Shown here one piece after another: positions 1 through 9,555 of a stretch of DNA of 64,000 nt (position 1 is the first letter of the stretch; each line of letters opens with the position of its first letter). The position numbers and the translations under genes are program-made. The notes beneath the pieces were generated by a model. It ran no database searches. It was given only the letters and a program-made list of their open reading frames with translations, and was not told the DNA's origin. The stretch is from NCBI GenBank assembly GCA_964017965.1, contig CAXHNV010000002.1, forward strand, positions 186,001 through 250,000, read 5' to 3'. The DNA is from UBA2883 sp964017965 (GTDB lineage Bacteria > Cyanobacteriota > Vampirovibrionia > Gastranaerophilales > Gastranaerophilaceae).

Positions 1-1
1 A

Positions 2-2980
2 GATAACGGCTCTAATATCCCTAAGACGATTTATGACGGTGCAGGCGGTAGTACTACCGAACCACAATTCACAACAAACAATGGTGGGGCTATCTATAAT
101 GACGGAGATTTAGTTGTTACTAATTCAACATTTGGTGGTTCTACTACAAAGTTTTATTATTACATAATGAGCGATGACGGTGAAACTATTTTGGATATTG
201 AAGAAGTAGACGGAGTTCCTAATAATGTCTATCCACCAATGCCAAATAGACGTCCTACTTTCGAGGTTATTAATTTAGGTAACAGAGCTAAAAACGGTGG
301 TGCTATTTATAATAGAAAGAATGCAACCATTTCCGGTTCTAATTTTGAATATAACCAGGCTGAAGTTGGCGGTGCAATCTACAATACAGGTAAATTAACC
401 GTTAACAAAAATTCTGTATTCACAAACAATACAGCTGAAAATAAGGGCGGAGCTATCTATACAAAAACAATGGATGATACTCCGGTAAATATTCAGAAAT
501 CAAAATTTTATAATAACTCATCAAAACAAGATGGCGGTGCTATTTATGTTGAATCCGGTAATGTTACAATAAACGGCTGTACGATTGGTTCTGTAGATTA
601 TGCCGGCAACACTGCTCAAAACGGAGGCGGAATTTATAATGCAGGAAATGATACGAAGATTATTTCTACGACATTTGCTAAAAACTCAGCTGATAAAGGT
701 GGCGATATTTATAATACAGGAGTATTAAATATCTCAAAATCAACATTTGGTTATGTTCCAAAACCTAAAAAAGGTCAATGGATAATCTTACGTGCATATT
801 ATCCAATGCGAGATTTCTATAATAATTATCCGCTTGAGGAGTTAAAAAACATCGCATTTAAAGACCAAAATGTTTGGCGACCTATAGAATGGATTTTTAG
901 ACCGGCAGACAAAGATACTTATTCAGATTTTGTTGGTTCTGTTGCTGAAGAAGGCGGTGCTATTTATAATACAGGAACAGTAAATATCACCTCTTCAAAA
1001 TTTAATTCATCAGGTGCAGTAAAAGGTGGAGCTATCTACAATGCTGAAAGCGGAATCGCTACTATTAAGAACTCAACTTTTACTAATAACGGTGCAATGG
1101 ACAGAATAAAAACAACTTATTCTGATTATGATAAAGAAACACAAAAATGGAAAGAAACTACTGAAGAAGTCTGGGTTGGCGACAATTTAGGCGGTGCTAT
1201 ATATAACGCAGGCAAAATGGATATTTCAGGCTCTACATTTAAGAAGAATTTTGCTGAAAAAGGCGGCGCTATTTATAACACCGGTGAAATGAATATAGTT
1301 GGATCTGCTTTTTCATCAAATAAAGCTGATAAGGGTGGTGCTATTTATCTTGCTAAAGACTCTGAAATGTATATTCAAGATACAAGCTTCACTAATAATA
1401 TAGCTGAAGTTGCCGGTGGTGCTATATATATGGATGAAAACTCTGTTCTTTCAATTGCTGCTGTTAAGAAGAATGTTGTATTCAGCGGTAACACAGCAAA
1501 CGGGGAATCAAACTCTATCTATATGGCTGACGGCTCAGTTCTTAACCTTGGAGCTAACAAGGGAAGAACAATTTCTATAAAAGACAAAATTTCAGCAGAC
1601 GGTAACGTTACTATTAACAAATGGGGTAAAGGTAAAATATACATTGTTGATGAGAAAAATATGAACAATGTTAACTTTACGATTAAAGACGGCGGTGAAA
1701 TTGATATCGCTAACGGAAAAGTTGGTACTATTTTCTTGAAGTCTTTAAATCTTATTGATGATACAAATGCAAGGATTAATATTGATGTTAAGAAGGCTAC
1801 TTCAGACAAAATACAGGCAGAAACAGTAACAGGTGACGGAAAACTAAATGTTTCTTCTGTAAACCTTGTTTCAAACAGCAAGACTCCTGTAACAATTAAC
1901 GTCGGTGAGAATTCTGTAGTTTCAAGCATAAGCGCAAAGACAGCAGAATCAGCAGAAGCAACGTACAAATTAAAATCATACTATGACGAAAACGGACTAC
2001 TCAGAGTAGTTGCATACGGTCAGAGGGCAAAACCTTCAGCTGTAGCAGCTCCTGTAGCAGCACAGATTGGCGGATATTTAACCCAAATCAACTCATACGA
2101 CCAGGCATTCATGAATATGGATATGAATATGCTTGTACCGCGTTCTGAACGCGAAGCAATGCAACAAACTTATAGCTGCGAAAACAAAGACGGTATCGAA
2201 TACAACGGCAAAGGACTCTGGAACAGACCTTACGCAACCTTTGAACGCGTAAACTTAAACAACGGCCCTAAGGTAAACAATATCGGATACGGAAACTACT
2301 TTGGCGGCGACGCAGATATGAAACAACTCAACAACGGCTGGAGAAGACAGTTCAGTGCGTATGTAGGTTACAACGGCTCTGTACAGGATTACGACAGACA
2401 ATCAATCGACCAGAATGGCGGCACAGTGGGCGTAACAGAAGTATGGTATAAGAACAACTTCTTTACGGGTTTAACACTCAACGCTGGCGCTAACGTAGCA
2501 CAAGCAAGTACAGACCTGGGCAGAGAAAATATGCCGATGTTCATGACCGGTATTGCGAGCAAAACCGGATATAACTTTGAGTTCAAGGAATGTAAGTTCA
2601 TCGTACAACCAAGCTTACTACTTTCATACTCGTTTATTCATACGTTCGCACACGACAACGGATTGGGCCATAGAGTGAGCTCATCACCGCTGAATGCAAT
2701 ACAGGTAGCACCTGGAATCAAGTTCATTGCTAATCTTAAGAACGGCTGGCAGCCATACTTCAATGTAAATATGCGTTGGAACATTATTGATAAGACCCAC
2801 TTTGCACTACAGGACGTAACAATTCCGGACATGTCAATTGACCCTTATGTAGAGTATGGACTAGGCTTACAACGCAGATGGGGCGAAAGGTTCACGGGAT
2901 TCGGACAGGCGATGATAAGAAACGGCGGCAGAAACGGCGTTATGCTCTCCTTCGGATTCAAATGGCTTATCGGCAGATAA
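2..2980 (+). CDS. Pmp-like autotransporter adhesin, 3' part (5' end outside window)
   Basis: The frame is open from base 2 with no stop, and its first residues already contain a GGAIYN repeat, so the gene starts before the window; the ATG at 167 is internal. At least 992 residues are visible. The passenger is built of GGAIYN-type repeats followed by short Ser/Thr/Asn-rich strands (for example NSTFTNN), the signature of chlamydial Pmp-type beta-helix passengers. From about base 2040 the sequence changes to a C-terminal region rich in alternating aromatic strands (roughly the last 290 residues) ending FKWLIGR, which I read as an outer-membrane beta-barrel. Likely role: a surface-displayed adhesin or antigen; that is inference from the family. 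The last 1176 bp are nearly identical to the end of the giant adhesin at 40560. A strong hairpin terminator follows. Confidence 0.85.
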   Translation, partial: DNGSNIPKTIYDGAGGSTTEPQFTTNNGGAIYNDGDLVVTNSTFGGSTTKFYYYIMSDDGETILDIEEVDGVPNNVYPPMPNRRPTFEVINLGNRAKNGGAIYNRKNATISGSNFEYNQAEVGGAIYNTGKLTVNKNSVFTNNTAENKGGAIYTKTMDDTPVNIQKSKFYNNSSKQDGGAIYVESGNVTINGCTIGSVDYAGNTAQNGGGIYNAGNDTKIISTTFAKNSADKGGDIYNTGVLNISKSTFGYVPKPKKGQWIILRAYYPMRDFYNNYPLEELKNIAFKDQNVWRPIEWIFRPADKDTYSDFVGSVAEEGGAIYNTGTVNITSSKFNSSGAVKGGAIYNAESGIATIKNSTFTNNGAMDRIKTTYSDYDKETQKWKETTEEVWVGDNLGGAIYNAGKMDISGSTFKKNFAEKGGAIYNTGEMNIVGSAFSSNKADKGGAIYLAKDSEMYIQDTSFTNNIAEVAGGAIYMDENSVLSIAAVKKNVVFSGNTANGESNSIYMADGSVLNLGANKGRTISIKDKISADGNVTINKWGKGKIYIVDEKNMNNVNFTIKDGGEIDIANGKVGTIFLKSLNLIDDTNARINIDVKKATSDKIQAETVTGDGKLNVSSVNLVSNSKTPVTINVGENSVVSSISAKTAESAEATYKLKSYYDENGLLRVVAYGQRAKPSAVAAPVAAQIGGYLTQINSYDQAFMNMDMNMLVPRSEREAMQQTYSCENKDGIEYNGKGLWNRPYATFERVNLNNGPKVNNIGYGNYFGGDADMKQLNNGWRRQFSAYVGYNGSVQDYDRQSIDQNGGTVGVTEVWYKNNFFTGLTLNAGANVAQASTDLGRENMPMFMTGIASKTGYNFEFKECKFIVQPSLLLSYSFIHTFAHDNGLGHRVSSSPLNAIQVAPGIKFIANLKNGWQPYFNVNMRWNIIDKTHFALQDVTIPDMSIDPYVEYGLGLQRRWGERFTGFGQAMIRNGGRNGVMLSFGFKWLIGR
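1805..2980 (+). repeat. 1176-bp inverted repeat, copy A (adhesin C-terminus)
   Basis: This segment matches the reverse complement of 40560-41735 with the same length and no indels. The stretches I compared from 1805 to about 2490 were base-identical. From there silent changes appear and become dense over the last 250 bp. Only three residues differ over about 391 codons (A/S and Q/A near THF, I/L in the last four). Upstream of 1805 the two genes are clearly different. Confidence 0.93.
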
Positions 2981-2993
2981 GAATAGATATTAA

Positions 2994-3024
2994 AAAAGCG
3001 GCGGGTTTTAAACCCGCCGCTTTT
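2994..3024. terminator. Bidirectional intrinsic terminator
   Basis: A 15-bp stem (AAAAGCGGCGGGTTT with its complement) has a one-base loop, with an A run on one side and a T run on the other. It sits between the convergent adhesin (ends 2980) and the glycosyltransferase-like gene (ends 3036), so it can serve both. Confidence 0.9.
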
Positions 3025-3035
3025 ATTTATTATGA

Positions 3036-5816
3036 TTAGTATTTAGAATCTACTGTTTCATTGATTACGCCGTGACGTTTACCGATTTCAACGTATTCTT
3101 GAACCTTACCTCTTAACCAGTCAAATCTTGCCGTGAAAGAGTTCTTAACGCCTTGAGCGAAGTGTTTCTTATCAGAGAACCATTCTTGAGCTGTTTCCAT
3201 AGCATCAGCTGTCTTTTCACCGTTATGAGAAAGTGCTTCTTCATAAGAATGAGTTTCTTTATCCATAAAGTCGATGAAGATAGAGTTTGCTTTTGAGTTA
3301 TCCTGACCTCTTCTGTAAGGAGTAAGACCGTCTGTTAAGCCGCCGCGTTTGTTAACCATAGAAATAGCACCGCTTGTGTAGCCGATTTCTTTGTGAACAA
3401 GTCCGCAAGGTTCATCCCAGCTTGTCATATAGTCAAAGTCAGTCATTATTTTACAAGCATCATATCTGCCAGGTTCAGAGAATACACCTGCAAATACCAT
3501 TCTGTCAGCTGCTTTAGGGTCGATTTCTCTGACTTTACCTTTTACTTCCATAAATTTAGTGATAAATGCTTCGTCACCGATACCTTGTAAGTAGTTTACA
3601 GGTGGGTTAGCCTTATCGTAGTTACCGCGTTGATAGAATCTGAGAGTACCTTCTGCCCAGATATCAATACCTTTTTGGTCAACGATTCTGCCTGCACCAC
3701 CGAATACCATAGTGTTTTCATCAACACCTGTTAAATCAGTATGTTCAAAATCTCTGATTTTCAAAGGATTGTCTTTTCCGCCTGATAATCTTGCTGTATC
3801 TATATCTTCGCGAGTACGACCTAAAAGGATCTTCTTGTTATGTTGATGAGCAGCAAACGGATCTCTCATTGCAACATCTTCCGCTACTAAGCCTGATACA
3901 TTCAAATCCATTTCAAGCTTTTTAGCTTTTGCTCTTGTAAGAATATTGTTTACTCTGTCGCAACCGTTTGTAATCCCTTTTGCAGTAGCTGCTTTACCGA
4001 TTTCATTAGGGTGAATTCCGCTTGCCATTGCGATTTCTTCAAGTTTAGCTCTGTCGCCATACTGCCATGTTCTGCCTCTCATTGATGCAAGAGCGTAGTT
4101 TGTACCGCCGAATTCTCTAACTGTAGCCATTTCATTAAAGTTACCTTTTGATACGAATACGATATCGTCAGCGTAAGCCATAGCCATTGTTTGAGGGTTG
4201 ATAGCGTCACCTGCAAATAAACCGTTCATCAAGTGTCCCGGCATATCAGCCTGTTGAGGCATCCAAGCGTTTTCTGCAACTTTAGCAGCGTGTTCACCGA
4301 ACATAATGTTCAACATCTTGTCTTGAGAATGAGATGCTGCACCTTGAAGTTTGAAGTTGTGCATAAGTGTTGTAATTGGTGTGTTGTACAATTTATCAGC
4401 AGCTTCCGGTTCCATACCCATAGCTTTTCTTGCAGGAGTAAGTAATCTTGTCATAGCTGATAATGCACCTGTGTGCCAATCGTTACCGATAATCCAGTCA
4501 GCTTTTAGCGGTTTTTCTGATGATTCAGCGCTGCTAATTAGGTTTTCGTACATATATTTACAGAAATAGATGTTTTTTTCTGTTTCACCTGCTGCAGTTG
4601 TTTGGTCGTTATAAATGTTTTTAACTTTACCTTCTTGAACAGGTCCGTCCATTCTGAACTTATCGTTCTTGTAGAGTACTGTTCTGAACTTAACTTCTGC
4701 CTTATGAGGTTGTCCTTTTGAACCTGCAGTGAATTCAACAAGCGGAGTAGAGAAATTTCTTCCGTCTTCTAATGATTCTCTGATAGCTTTCGCTGTTTCA
4801 GGTTCAAATTGTGCTAAAGTATCTTCCAAATCAACTGCTTGACGCATTTCATCTGTCATAAATACTTCAACTCTTTCTACGCTGCGACCTTTATCTGTTG
4901 TGATAGGTACATGCATTTCATCGATTTTTTGCATAGTAGCCATTCTTGTATCTTTGCCGCCTTTTTTGCTGATGTAGTCAAATTTACCGTCAGGTCTGCG
5001 AGCGATTCTGAAGAAGTTTGTATTTTCAACTTGTCCGAGATACATAGGAGTATCAACTACAAGTTCCATTTTTTGCTTGTTGTTTACAACAGCGCCTAAG
5101 TTAGCAACAAGTTCTCTCGGAACAACTGCTAAGCCGCCTGTTTTTGCAAATCCTGTGAATTCTGCGGTTGGTACACGAATCATAGCATTATCAGGAAGAG
5201 TGACAGGCTTAACTGCGCCTAAGATTCTTCTTGTTGATTCTGCGCGTAAGGTTTTTGTTAATTCTGCATCGTGTTGTCCGTAACCGTGCATAACGTTTCC
5301 TAATTCAAGTGTGCGACCGTTTATTTCTACAGGTCTTGTTAGAATATCTTTTGCAATTTGAGGAGTTCTTACAGCACCTCTGATACCGTCGATTTCGCCT
5401 CTTAAAGCACCTGTTTCGTGTCCTAATGTAGTTCTTACGTCGTTAACTGCTCCTCTAACTTCGTTAACTGCGCTTTCTGCTCCTGATTTTACTGTGTTTA
5501 TTGTATCGCCCAATCCTCGTACGTTTTCTTCGATAGAAGAGGTTTTTCTTTCTAAAGTTTGTGTAAGTGTTTCAATAGAGCTTTTTAATTCTTTGATTGT
5601 TCCTGCGCTTCTATGGTTTCTTGCAATAGATACTCCTGCAACTCCTAATGATGTTAATGCAACTGCTGACGCAACAATAGGTACTGCCTTGCTGTTTTTA
5701 CTTGTTGCTGCAGGTTGTGCAACATTGTTGTTTTGATTATTAACTTGCGGGTTCGATTTAAACGATTGTTTAAATACGGATTTGTTGTTAACCGGAGTAA
5801 TTGCAGAAATACTCAT
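3036..5816 (-). CDS. Membrane-anchored GT5 (glycogen/starch synthase)-like protein, divergent
   Basis: 926 aa, about twice the length of a normal glycogen synthase. Residues 1-40 are polar and contain FKQSFKSN; residues 43-65 look like one membrane segment; about 70-145 is predicted coiled coil. The rest has the order of GT5 motifs seen in GlgA: KTGGL at 225-229 (like KAGGL), NDWHTG near 445-450, MHNFKLQG near 485-492 (like IHNLAYQG), GITNGCD near 614-620 (like GILNGID), a GRIVDQKGID segment near 709-718 and DEPCGL at 801-806, followed by RGGL (like TGGL). Large insertions lie between the motifs. A true glgA is also in the window (22918), so this is a second, divergent family member. Substrate and activity are unknown. 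Start: the ATG at 5816 follows a purine-rich AGGAGG sequence. It is divergent from the 647-aa gene, with two HLR1-type boxes between them. Confidence 0.75.
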   Translation of the reverse strand: MSISAITPVNNKSVFKQSFKSNPQVNNQNNNVAQPAATSKNSKAVPIVASAVALTSLGVAGVSIARNHRSAGTIKELKSSIETLTQTLERKTSSIEENVRGLGDTINTVKSGAESAVNEVRGAVNDVRTTLGHETGALRGEIDGIRGAVRTPQIAKDILTRPVEINGRTLELGNVMHGYGQHDAELTKTLRAESTRRILGAVKPVTLPDNAMIRVPTAEFTGFAKTGGLAVVPRELVANLGAVVNNKQKMELVVDTPMYLGQVENTNFFRIARRPDGKFDYISKKGGKDTRMATMQKIDEMHVPITTDKGRSVERVEVFMTDEMRQAVDLEDTLAQFEPETAKAIRESLEDGRNFSTPLVEFTAGSKGQPHKAEVKFRTVLYKNDKFRMDGPVQEGKVKNIYNDQTTAAGETEKNIYFCKYMYENLISSAESSEKPLKADWIIGNDWHTGALSAMTRLLTPARKAMGMEPEAADKLYNTPITTLMHNFKLQGAASHSQDKMLNIMFGEHAAKVAENAWMPQQADMPGHLMNGLFAGDAINPQTMAMAYADDIVFVSKGNFNEMATVREFGGTNYALASMRGRTWQYGDRAKLEEIAMASGIHPNEIGKAATAKGITNGCDRVNNILTRAKAKKLEMDLNVSGLVAEDVAMRDPFAAHQHNKKILLGRTREDIDTARLSGGKDNPLKIRDFEHTDLTGVDENTMVFGGAGRIVDQKGIDIWAEGTLRFYQRGNYDKANPPVNYLQGIGDEAFITKFMEVKGKVREIDPKAADRMVFAGVFSEPGRYDACKIMTDFDYMTSWDEPCGLVHKEIGYTSGAISMVNKRGGLTDGLTPYRRGQDNSKANSIFIDFMDKETHSYEEALSHNGEKTADAMETAQEWFSDKKHFAQGVKNSFTARFDWLRGKVQEYVEIGKRHGVINETVDSKY

Positions 5817-5915
5817 TAGGACCTCCTACCTTTTCTTTTTTTTATAATAAACACATCTTTAATATAACACCTCAATATTATTAATTGCCATTATGTGACA
5901 AAATGTTAATAATTT

Positions 5916-5933
5916 TATGTAAATTTTTGTAAC
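5916..5933 (-). promoter_or_regulatory. HLR1-type RpaB box 1
   Basis: On the minus strand the 18-mer reads GTTACAAAAATTTACATA. This fits the published cyanobacterial HLR1 consensus, (G/T)TTACA(T/A)(T/A), two bases, (G/T)TTACA(T/A)(T/A), at every defined position. It lies in the AT-rich divergent region between the GT5-like gene and the 647-aa gene. An RpaB-like regulator is encoded 6.6 kb away. Binding is inferred. Confidence 0.55.
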
Positions 5934-5989
5934 AAATTTTATTACATTTGTAAAAATCACACTTAAATTTTTACAAAATTATTCCATTT

Positions 5990-6007
5990 TTTGTAAATTT
6001 TTGTAAC
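5990..6007 (-). promoter_or_regulatory. HLR1-type RpaB box 2
   Basis: Second perfect consensus match, GTTACAAAAATTTACAAA on the minus strand, 74 bp from box 1 (about seven helical turns). The shared core is an exact 18-base direct repeat at 5919-5936 and 5993-6010. The rest of the 285-bp gap 5817-6101 is A/T runs, with no other feature I can support. Confidence 0.55.
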
Positions 6008-6101
6008 AAAATTATTAAAAATGAGGGGGTCTGTATTAAAGATTCCATAGATATATGCCGTTATCGTAAGGGTAAAAAAGGAAAAGGAAAACTACAAACA
6101 G

Positions 6102-8045
6102 ATGGGTATGTCGTCATCACAGGCAAGACTGCTAACCTTAACAGCACGTCTACATAGCATCGAATTGAAGGCTCAGAAACATGAAGCCGAAAAGTTGCGC
6201 TTGGCTAATGATAGCGACAGAGTGTATGAAACTTATTTGGCAGCTTTGGAGCAAACTAAGCTTGTTGCCAATGTTTTAGCGGATGACGGTTCAATGACAT
6301 ACATTGATTTGACTGCTAACGCTATTTATAACTACAAAACATTACAAAACCAATATTCTTTAATAACTAAAGATGATAAAATGCTTATTCCTGCAAGTAT
6401 AGCTAATAACTATAAGAATACAGCTTCATTATCTGATTTCTTGAATGCTTACGGTTTACAATCAGGATTTTCACAAACAATTCGTCACGAAGATCCTAAC
6501 CCTACATTTGTTGATCAAGAAAAACGTTATAACGATGCAATGACTGCTTGGGAAACAAATCATCAAGGTTGGTTAGACAGAAAGAAAGCTTATGAACAAG
6601 ACCACAATAACTGGGTAATTGATAAAGCTAATCATGAAGCAGGTCACGATAACTATTTACGTGAACTGGATCAATGGAACAGAGACAAAGCTCAGTGGGA
6701 TATTGATTATGCTAATTGGCAAGCACAAGACCCTAAACCAAAAGAAACAGATACAACTCAAAGATGGTGGGTTGAAGAAGCTTTTAGTTTGGGTAATGAC
6801 TTCCATGAAGCTGCAGATTCAGGTGTTTGTTGGGGTTCTGCTACCAGTGGTACTACCAGCGGTTTAAGTTGTTATAGACATATTATGTCAAGTATTATTG
6901 ACTTTACAGGGTCTATATCAACTGCAGATTATACAACATCTACCGGTAAAACAGGTCATAAATTAGGTACCAGCCAAGGTGGTGTAAGCGGAGCTGCAAC
7001 TTTGCCTTGCGGTAAAGATCGTCAGGAAGTATTTAAAGAGGTTTCAAAACAACTTAATCTGGGAATTAAGCCAAAAGCAGATGGTGAAACTTGCGATGTT
7101 AATGCAAGTTCAAGTGAATATGATAAATTAGTTAGTAAATGGAATCCGGACGGTTCTTTAAAAACATTAAAACAATGGGCAATTGATTTAGATTATATTG
7201 CGAAAAACTATAGTTCTTTTACAGGTTTTGATCCGGCTGCATTCTCTCAAACACTAATTAAGTTCCAAACTTCTCTTGAAGGTTCACTCTTGTCATTCAA
7301 ACGTGAAATCTTTGAAGAAGCAGTTACAGAATGGGAAGATGATGAACCGCCTGCAATGCGTCCTATGCCAACCTGGAACGGTACGCTTAGAGCTGAACCT
7401 ACATTCACTGAACCTGAACCTGTTCGTCCAAACAGAGACGATTTTGTAAACGCTCCTGCGACTGTTCCTCGTGACGAAGTTGTTAACCATACTACTTTCA
7501 ACGATAAAGACAAAGCTCAATGGTATATCAATGTTTGGTACAGATTAGAAGGTCTGAACGATACTCCTAAAGTTATGGTTGAATCTGTTCACGATGACGC
7601 TACTAATACTGAAAAATATATCTACTCTTGTACAAATAAAACTAAGAGCAATACAACATACACTACTAACCCTGATTGGAATGTAGAAGAAAACGAAAAC
7701 TATATGGTTATCCCTGATGATAAACTCAACGATCCAAAATGGCTTAGAAACGCTGTAGTTGAAGGATTCGTTCTTGTTCAAGAGTTCGACAAAGAAAATA
7801 ACCGTTTCTTCGATACTTCAGTTTCTGTAACAACACGTATTCACGAACTTCAAGATGAAACAGGTGTTAAAAAGGCAGAAGCTCAATATGAAGCTGATAT
7901 GAAGAAAATCGACAGAAAAGACAGATACTATGATACAGAAATCGCAAAATGCGAAAACGAACGTTCTGCTATCATAAACGAATTAGACAGCTTGAAAAAT
8001 GTCGCAAAAGAAAACGTAGACAGAACCTTCAAATTGTTCTCATAA
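6102..8045 (+). CDS. Trp-rich coiled-coil protein of unknown function
   Basis: 647 aa, function not recognised. It starts MGMSSSQARLLTLTARLHSI, with no signal peptide and no membrane segment. Residues about 5-60 and the last 60 residues (ending DRTFKLFS) are predicted helical coiled coils. Residues about 140-215 carry spaced tryptophans in charged helices (TAWETNHQGW, DQWNRDKAQW). The middle region has six or so cysteines, and 420-470 is Pro/Glu-rich. Helical ends around a variable middle recall secreted filament or hook-associated proteins, but no diagnostic motif is present, so this is only a thought. The initiator may be 6102 or 6108; a purine-rich AAGGAAAAGGAAA stretch precedes it. It is transcribed divergently from the GT5-like gene and shares the HLR1-type boxes. 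Confidence 0.6.
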   Translation: MGMSSSQARLLTLTARLHSIELKAQKHEAEKLRLANDSDRVYETYLAALEQTKLVANVLADDGSMTYIDLTANAIYNYKTLQNQYSLITKDDKMLIPASIANNYKNTASLSDFLNAYGLQSGFSQTIRHEDPNPTFVDQEKRYNDAMTAWETNHQGWLDRKKAYEQDHNNWVIDKANHEAGHDNYLRELDQWNRDKAQWDIDYANWQAQDPKPKETDTTQRWWVEEAFSLGNDFHEAADSGVCWGSATSGTTSGLSCYRHIMSSIIDFTGSISTADYTTSTGKTGHKLGTSQGGVSGAATLPCGKDRQEVFKEVSKQLNLGIKPKADGETCDVNASSSEYDKLVSKWNPDGSLKTLKQWAIDLDYIAKNYSSFTGFDPAAFSQTLIKFQTSLEGSLLSFKREIFEEAVTEWEDDEPPAMRPMPTWNGTLRAEPTFTEPEPVRPNRDDFVNAPATVPRDEVVNHTTFNDKDKAQWYINVWYRLEGLNDTPKVMVESVHDDATNTEKYIYSCTNKTKSNTTYTTNPDWNVEENENYMVIPDDKLNDPKWLRNAVVEGFVLVQEFDKENNRFFDTSVSVTTRIHELQDETGVKKAEAQYEADMKKIDRKDRYYDTEIAKCENERSAIINELDSLKNVAKENVDRTFKLFS

Positions 8046-8050
8046 TTCTT

Positions 8051-9382
8051 CTATTTGCCAATACAGAAGTTCTCAAAGATGTTATTTAAGATATCGTCTG
8101 TAATAACTTCGCCTGTTAGCTCGTTTAAAGCCAATAGAGCAGCTTTAACATCGATTGATATCAAGTCTTGCAGTTCACCTCTTTCGGAGGCTTCTATCGC
8201 TGTCAACAATGATTCCCGAGCCTGTGATAAACAATCTTGCTGACGCATATTAGTTGAAAACTCTAAGTTTTCAGGGTTAATATCACACACGGTCGATTTA
8301 ATCTTCTCTTTTAGCTCGTCAATACCCTGAGCTGTCTTTGTTGAAATCATAAAATCATCACAATTGCCGTCAGCTAAATCAGACTTATTGGCGATTTTAA
8401 TATGGTTCTTACCTTTTACAAGGTTATAAATGATTTCGTCTTCTTCTGTCATACCAACAGAAGCGTCATATAAGAATAAAACAAGGTTTGCTTCGTCAAG
8501 TGATTGTTTTGAATACTCAATCCCAATTTCTTCAACTTTAGAAATTCCTTCATCGTCTCTAATCCCTGCGGTATCAATTAATGTTACCGGTATCCCAAAA
8601 TCTAATGTCTCTTTCAATACATCCCGTGTTGTACCGGCTATATCCGTAACAATTGCTCTATCAAGGTTTAGCAATGTATTAAACAAAGAGGATTTGCCAA
8701 CATTTGGACGACCTACAATCGCAACTGATACACCCTGTCTCATTATATTAGATGTGTCTGCTGTAGCAAGAATGCTTTCTATCTCATCAATACAATTCTC
8801 CATTGATGTAATAAGATAATCATATTCAGGTTCCATAACATCTTCAGGAAAATCTATCCCCGCAACAATCTTTGAAAGTATCTCAAAGATATCGTCTTTA
8901 ATCTTATTGATTTTTTGTGCAAGAACACCTGACAGATTCTTTGCAGAAGTTATAACAAAATCCTGGGTTTTTGAATGGATTAAATCAGCCACAGCTTCTG
9001 CCTGCGATAAATCCAGTTTCTTATTTAAAAATGCTCTTTTGGTAAACTCACCCTTCTCAGCGTGGCGCGCACCGTTATTAAGAACGATAGAAAGAATCTT
9101 TCTTACAATATTAACTCCGCCATGACACTGTATTTCAATAACATCTTCTCCGGTATAACTATTAGGAGCTTTAAATGGCAGTATAATTACCTCATCGACT
9201 TTTTTATCTCTGTCAAGAATCCAGCAATGAGTTATATAGTTAGGTTTGAACTCTTTTTTTGTTGATATCTTAGCGGCTATCTCAAAGCTTTTGTCACCGG
9301 ATATTCTGATAACTCCGACTCCACCCATACCCAACGGTGTTGAAATTGCTGCTATTGTATCAAATTCTTGTATAATATTCAT
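8051..9382 (-). CDS. mnmE: tRNA uridine-5-carboxymethylaminomethyl modification GTPase MnmE
   Basis: 443 aa, normal family length. With MnmG it forms cmnm5U34 in the wobble position of certain tRNAs. The N-terminal tetrahydrofolate-binding domain begins MNIIQEFDTIAAISTPLG. The G domain has GRPNVGKSS (G1), DIAGTTRD (G2/G3 region), DTAG and NKSD (G4). The C-terminal helical domain ends FCIGK, the CxGK motif with the essential cysteine. A TATAAT hexamer lies six bases before the ATG and no Shine-Dalgarno is present, so the message may be leaderless. It ends five bases from the convergent 647-aa gene and no terminator is visible there. Confidence 0.97.
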   Translation of the reverse strand: MNIIQEFDTIAAISTPLGMGGVGVIRISGDKSFEIAAKISTKKEFKPNYITHCWILDRDKKVDEVIILPFKAPNSYTGEDVIEIQCHGGVNIVRKILSIVLNNGARHAEKGEFTKRAFLNKKLDLSQAEAVADLIHSKTQDFVITSAKNLSGVLAQKINKIKDDIFEILSKIVAGIDFPEDVMEPEYDYLITSMENCIDEIESILATADTSNIMRQGVSVAIVGRPNVGKSSLFNTLLNLDRAIVTDIAGTTRDVLKETLDFGIPVTLIDTAGIRDDEGISKVEEIGIEYSKQSLDEANLVLFLYDASVGMTEEDEIIYNLVKGKNHIKIANKSDLADGNCDDFMISTKTAQGIDELKEKIKSTVCDINPENLEFSTNMRQQDCLSQARESLLTAIEASERGELQDLISIDVKAALLALNELTGEVITDDILNNIFENFCIGK

Positions 9383-9426
9383 AATCTGATTATATTACAA
9401 ATATTATAAATTATCTAAACTAACTA

Positions 9427-9455
9427 TTGACATTTAATCATATCTTACATACCAT
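9427..9455 (+). promoter_or_regulatory. Promoter of tRNA-Cys
   Basis: A consensus -35 TTGACA (9427-9432) is 17 bp from TACCAT (9450-9455), placing the start about seven bases before the mature tRNA. A CATAAT at 9453 is an alternative -10 with a longer spacer. Confidence 0.55.
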
Positions 9456-9468
9456 AATAAAAGAGTTC

Positions 9469-9539
9469 GGCGACATGGCCAAGTGGTAAGGCAGGAGCCT
9501 GCAAAGCTTTTATCCCCAGTTCGAATCTGGGTGTCGCCT
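9469..9539 (+). tRNA. tRNA-Cys (GCA)
   Basis: Seven-base acceptor stem GGCGACA/TGTCGCC with discriminator T. The anticodon loop CTGCAAA gives anticodon GCA, and the T arm contains GTTCGAATC. The CCA end is not encoded. Confidence 0.95.
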
Positions 9540-9555
9540 TTTTTAATTTATTATA

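Noticed and set aside
1519..1968. 149-codon open frame on the minus strand inside the adhesin
   Set aside because: Shadow of the GGAIYN-repeat gene; the same frame recurs antisense to the second copy only because the DNA is duplicated.
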